A DNA stretch of 64,000 nt. It comes from Sipunculus nudus (Eukaryota > Annelida > Sipuncula > Golfingiida > Sipunculidae). The stretch is from positions 11,162,664 through 11,226,663 of the forward strand of contig CM049315.1 in assembly GCA_026874595.1 (NCBI GenBank), written 5' to 3'. A model generated the notes under the pieces. It was not told where the DNA came from and searched no databases. It saw only the letters and a program-made list of their open reading frames with translations. The translations under genes and the position numbers were made by a program. Below are positions 59,121 through 64,000 of this stretch, in pieces. Numbering within the stretch: position 1 is the first letter of the stretch; each line of letters begins with the position of its first letter.

Positions 59121-59309
59121 ATGTACATAAATTTCTACATTATAAAACAACACCTACCTGTGCCAAAACACAATGGAACAGAATATTTTATATTTGTGTG
59201 TATTTTTTATGTAGTAATTAAAGGTATAAAGCGTTATTGCTAACAACCCAAACCCCACTATTGCAGAAAACTACGAGACCCTGTCCATCTGCAAATTAGG
59301 AGCTCATAA

Positions 59310-59432
59310 CAGGCGCGGATCAAGTGTAAGGGTGGGGTGAGGGGTGGGGTGGGGGTAAATTGCTCAGAATAATCACACTATGACACCCATTGACCCCCCC
59401 CCCCTGCAAAAAAAAAACTTGATCCGCGCCTG
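59310..59432. mobile_element. 123-bp miniature inverted-repeat element
   Basis: Perfect 16-bp terminal inverted repeats CAGGCGCGGATCAAGT (59310-59325, 59417-59432), flanked by TCATAA on both sides. The CAGG start resembles hAT ends, but the duplication is 6 bp instead of 8. The interior is G-rich then C- and A-rich, noncoding. Confidence 0.8.
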
Positions 59433-59438
59433 TCATAA

Positions 59439-60157
59439 TCTTTTTTCTTGGCATATACTACTTGCTTTGGGCCTTGGGGTTGGGTGAGTCTATGTTTAAA
59501 TCACTGCAAATTAATTCATTTCAATAGATATATTGTTAATAAATTGAATAGATGATGTCTGCAAGTGTGGAGCGGAAGGATTGCTAGAAAAACGGTAAAT
59601 GGCTTTAGATATGATAATAATGAAAGTTTATATACAGGCTTAGGACTGATTTTGTCATGAATTCATTGCCATCATTTGGGCGGACAACCCCGGTTGTTCT
59701 TGTTCGTATTCAACCCCCATCCCCGGTTGATTCATGATAATTTGTCGACTCCTATAAAATGTCAGGTTTTCCTCAATTTTCTAAAAATAATAATTTGAAA
59801 ATAATCCAACTCTTCTTTAAGGAATTGATATATTTTTGTAAAACCTTTTGCATTTTTCAATAACATGTCATTATAAAAGTCGTTCTTCTTAACCTTTTAT
59901 AAACAAAAAAAAATCAATTTTGACTAAAGGCTTTTTCAAATAGAATATTTCTAAACTAAAAATTAAATATTACTCTATTATATTTGTATAGGAAAGTAAA
60001 TGTGAAATTCGATTTAAGTAATGAACATTTGTTCATCTCAGTATGAATTTTAAAACTGGAAATATTAATTAAGTTTATATTTTTTAATTTATTGACTTAA
60101 ATTAATATCTGTATATATAATATTGTCATTTTAAACTAATATAGATTTTAATATATG

Positions 60158-60192
<35 letters not shown>

Positions 60193-60853
60193 GGCACTTA
60201 AAAATATGCGGAGGACTTGTTTTTGTTTTTTTCTGTTATCTTATACTTAGGTGTTAAAAAAAGAGTTTTCAACGGGACCCGTGTTAATAATGGGGCATCA
60301 TATAGAGGCAAGTTATAACCTGAATATTAAGGAAGTCTCATCTGATAACATAAATAAATATACACATTCGTTACAGTGATTGTGTGAACTCTTCCTAAAA
60401 CTTTCAGTAAATTCGTGTAATTTCAAATTTCCCAGTGACTTCATGTATTTACTGTAATTACTAGGAAACACATGTTAGCTCCAAAACTCAGGGCCAAAAT
60501 TTACTTATGTACTTATATCATTAGAATTCATACTACAATGGCCTAGCTGGGCATCATCATCAATATGTCTCTCTTAAATGCAAGTTATACCATTTTTTTT
60601 ATGACTGTTTAATAATATGATCAATCAATGGAGCAGGTGCTTGACTCTGTGTACCACTAAATAATCTGACTTCTTGTTTCGACCGACATCTAAGTAAATG
60701 AAATAAAACTTTAAAATGTTAAATGTCTATGATTATAAAGAAATTTCCTAACTAAAAAATGGCCACAAAAATATTATACTGTGAACCGATGTAAACAGGT
60801 ATTTCTTGCATTAATTTGTCATTTTACAAATAATTCTGCAATTTACTGTAATT

Positions 60854-60908
<55 letters not shown>

Positions 60909-60909
60909 A

Positions 60910-60940
<31 letters not shown>

Positions 60941-62177
60941 TAATGATCATGCATTTCTTGAACCCTAATCCTGGATCAGCGGCTGATAAAGATTTTCAAA
61001 ACACATGCACAGCACTCCCCATTTACTGTACTGGCCAATTAAAATGTGATATGTGCATGTAACATTTTGTGATACAGTGGTACAATTGGTTCCTCGATCT
61101 TTGACAGAACCAGGTTTAAATATCAGTGTGTATGCGCATAAACTTCCAAAGATTATATTTATGCATAGACAAAAGTGAATCAAAATAGTATATATTTTCA
61201 AATGAAGTTGAACTTGGTTTTAATGTTTAGCTCTCATTATTAACAAATTCAGCGCACATAATTTTACAAGCGTTTATATAGCTCATTTTCAGATCTCTTG
61301 AATTTGCATTCGGCATAATCTGTTTTAAAAATTGTTTTAAAAATCACCAGTTGAAGCCAGGACGGCAAATTCTGCAAATTAATAGGTTCATGCTTGATAT
61401 CTATATTTTTTAGTTCTCAGCAGGTTTAAAAAATAATGTGTAATTGAACTTGACTATCATGTGATATGAATATATACATTTAAAATCTTTGCCCATGAGT
61501 GTGTGTAATTGTGTCTTTGGTTTTCAAAGAAAAGCTCAAACAAAAATAATCAAACAATTGACACCTGTTTCACGATTTGGGGTCCTCACAATATGCGTCC
61601 CGAAAGAATGGGGCAAATTAGGCTGAGACGAGTGCTCACTTGTGTATTTGAAATAAATATGTTTAAAATCATATGGCTACAAATATCATATTTCGATTTT
61701 AGAATTTTGTAAAAAAATAACCAAAATCATATATGATATGTTTATGTAACAATAGAAAATAATACACTGACTGTGCCTACCATTAGCACCTAAACTTCCC
61801 ATGTATACTTACCAATCTGACTCGTTGTATAAGTATATATCATCCATCCAAGGCGCAACTCAAAAGTCTTCCGAGACTTAAGGATGCCTACTATATCAAC
61901 CGTCGACTGTTGTACCCTCGAATGCCTGTGGCCGATAACTTTAACTCTTGTGAATCATATATCTTGTTTTTTTTTTTTTTTCGCTACTTGACGCAGACAA
62001 CATACATCTCACCTGTATATCACTGAAGCTCAGTTTTATTTTAATCGCCTCTCCGGGGTTTCTTTTCTTTTTATTGCGCCTGTAAATCTTCACGTTTGGG
62101 TCCTTTATATCGTTATCTGTACAAACGATTAAAAAAAACATTGCGCAAAGGGTGGACGAATACAGGTGACACGAGAA
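59439..62177. other. AT-rich intergenic stretch
   Basis: Contains a CA run (60160-60189), a long TA/TG-interrupted run (60858-60940) and a T run (61966-61981). No exon recognised. Confidence 0.5.
60858..60940. repeat. (TA)n microsatellite with GTA interruptions
   Basis: About 83 bases of TA with regular ATGTATAT interruptions in the second half. Confidence 0.95.
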
Positions 62178-62325
62178 ATGGCGCCCTCACCAAAACTTAA
62201 CCTACATTTGATGTCATGGTTACTGGTGTGTGTTGTTCTTGTCCAGTTCTGTGCATCAAGAAACCCAAGTGAACCCATCCGTGGAAAGCACGAAAAAAAC
62301 AAGAGAGACGCTGGGTCAGTCTGCG
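62178..62325 (+). CDS. First coding exon of a secreted protein (partial)
   Basis: ATG at 62178 opens 49 codons that end in phase 1 at GTAAGC. It encodes a strong signal peptide (hydrophobic core MSWLLVCVVLVQF, likely cleavage after CAS) followed by a short charged propeptide-like stretch with KNKR, a possible proprotein convertase site, then DAGSVC. The following exon could not be found before the window ends, so the family is unknown. Supported by signal-peptide character, start context (GAGAAATGG) and a good donor. Confidence 0.5.
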
Positions 62326-64000
62326 GTAAGCGTCATTAATAAATACAATAATCATATACATTCAGTGGCGACCAGATTGGTAAGCCAGATAGCTATGTTT
62401 TTCTTTTTTTTTAAATATCTATGTCTAGCTGTTATATATTAATCCAAGACCGGAAACCTGGCCGCCAAAGCTGAGCTGTTATGTTGCAGGGAAGGTCTCC
62501 GAGAGGGTTTTACCATTATATGTGATTTAAACCAAAATTCTCACAGCTGGATTTATGGCGTTGATTTACACGAAACTAGTCAGATGTTGGTATAATGCGT
62601 CATGGCGATAAGGCAAATTTAGGTGAACTGGAAAAATCCTTAAAGCGAAATTGTAAGTATATTGAATTAAAATAAATATCGCTCTTTAATTTTTCTGGTG
62701 CAATTTGAATATCATTGTCGGAATTAGTATTTCTCCCGAGTGTATCTTTCAACATGGCGCATCATACGGTAGATACTGCGTGCTCACGAGGGGACATTTT
62801 GGGGAAATAGGTCAGCAGTCACTGAGATGATTTATTGGTAATTCATGCCATATTAAAATTAGTTAATTTAACGCGTCTAATTGGAAGGGTTTGGCGATTT
62901 CGTTACTGATCAGGAAGCCTGTAAACATTTACCACTTTATTTAATCTTCTGAAAATAAGTCCAGAATTTATTAATTTAAATCTTCCTGGCTTTAGCCACT
63001 CACTGGTTTAACGAAATAAAGAGATAAATAACTTCGTATGGGTCTGCTCATATATTTAATTTCATATCTGACATGAATTTTCTTTAAAATATTAGTACGG
63101 ATAAACTTCTATAACGTCCATATTTTACATCAAAATTTTAAATGATATTTATGCTTAGTTGTAAAGCAAGTATCTCTTTATCAATTGAGCAATCGAGCAA
63201 TATCTACCCTCTTTGAAAAAAAAGTTCAAACTAGAACACAAAAGGGTTCTTCAGAGTGGACGGAGTGGGGAACCCTTTAAGGTTTCACCTGGAATTCAAG
63301 CGGCGTTCTTTTTGGAACCTTCCGAAGGTTCTTTTATGGAACCTATAAGGTTCCATGAAGAACCTCTTCAGAGTTTCTGAGAAGAACTCTCCAAGCGTTA
63401 ATTACGTCATATGTCCATACATATTTGATAGTGTTGATAGATATGCAAAAAAAAAATACAAAAGCATTTCCCAAAGGTGGGTAACTGCAAGGATCATAGC
63501 TGAAAATCTTATTAATACTTGTATCCTTTAAATATGATGAAACCTTATAGAATCGAAATAAAAACACCTTTTATTAAGGAAACACATTTTTATTAAGTTG
63601 TAAAGATCAGTCTGCAATTACAAAAAGCATTAGCTAATATATGCACGTAAATGGTATAACTGACATTTGCTATACAGAGTTCGTGACCAACTCACACGGT
63701 TCCGAATCGTTTTCTCAAAATTAAATAAATTCCCTTGTTATCGTTCAGCGTAGAGTTTTGATAATTCAGGCTGTAACTACCCTGGGTTGAGTATCAGCTT
63801 ATCTGGGTAATCATTAACCTGGGTACTGTATGGCGGTCAGTGACCTTTTCCCCTGCCGAGCACACACGTGGTGAAGGCCAGAGAGAACGGGTGCCAGTCG
63901 GGTTGGGGCTTCCAGCTGATGCAGAAGAGTTGGTTTGCTGATTCAAAGCGCCATCTTCTGTACATCCAGGATTCAGCCTTGACAACCTTGGTATGTGCTT
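62326..64000. other. Likely first intron of the secreted-protein gene
   Basis: AT-rich. Includes a palindromic cluster at 63240-63390. No exon continuing in phase 1 on the plus strand was found. Confidence 0.4.
63240..63390. repeat. Cluster of AAGAACC/GGTTCTT palindromes
   Basis: Repeated GGAACCTT, AAGGTTCT and TATGGAACCTATAAGGTTCC arranged as overlapping inverted repeats over 150 bp. It resembles short palindromic miniature elements seen in animal genomes. Confidence 0.6.

Noticed and set aside
63794-64000. Possible minus-strand exon reading WMYRRWRFESANQLFCISWK
   Set aside because: Open to the window edge and plausible in composition, but without a recognisable domain, splice context or neighbour; another minus-strand frame is open as well.

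Overview
This is a eukaryotic, AT-rich, repeat-dense window from an animal genome. Short exons with GT..AG introns, an N-terminal-extended CNBD2-type gene, an MMP, abundant microsatellites, tandem nuclear-receptor-like repeats and Ty3-type retrotransposons fit a lophotrochozoan. A bivalve mollusc is my best guess, but this is inference and no marker gene proves it. No operon, rRNA, tRNA or CRISPR array was found.

Layout. (1) About 2.7-31.3 kb, + strand: one 19-exon gene for a CNBD2-like protein with two cyclic-nucleotide-binding folds. I assembled it by hand and every junction keeps phase. Its introns hold a 40-bp minisatellite (11.76-13.29 kb), a hAT-type miniature element (16.75-17.1 kb), a GGACCGG-edged dispersed repeat (13.5-14.97 kb), several degenerate tandem arrays and a truncated Ty3-type LTR element (26.9-28.15 kb). 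(2) 31.3-37.3 kb: intergenic repeats, including a tandem array rich in DR1-like GGGTCAAAGGTCA sites. (3) 37.36-39.06 kb, - strand: an intronless, probably GPI-anchored matrix metalloproteinase with a TATA box. (4) 43.9-46.0 kb, + strand: a four-exon gene for an unrecognised 156-aa type I membrane protein with a C-x4-C-x4-C-x4-C motif. (5) 50.18-57.89 kb, - strand: a complete-length LTR retrotransposon with a 5-bp target duplication. Its domain sequences are Ty3/gypsy type but its order is copia-like: Gag, protease, integrase, reverse transcriptase, RNase H. That matches the Gmr1-like group. The copy is broken by three frameshifts and two stop codons. (6) 58.70-59.12 kb: a 417-bp TRIM-like element with a tRNA-Pro-type primer site and tRNA-like A and B boxes in its LTRs. 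(7) 59.30-59.44 kb: a 123-bp miniature inverted-repeat element. (8) 62.18 kb, + strand: the first coding exon of a secreted protein whose remainder lies outside what I can trace.

The host genes do not form an obvious pathway. The CNBD2-like protein would be an intracellular cNMP sensor (CNBD2 in mammals is linked to sperm function), the MMP acts on extracellular matrix at the cell surface, and the small membrane protein has no assigned role. The most interesting content is in the mobile elements: the noncanonical pol order, the nested insertion that reveals its pre-insertion site, and the TRIM-like element that shares terminal and primer-site features with the intronic LTR remnant.
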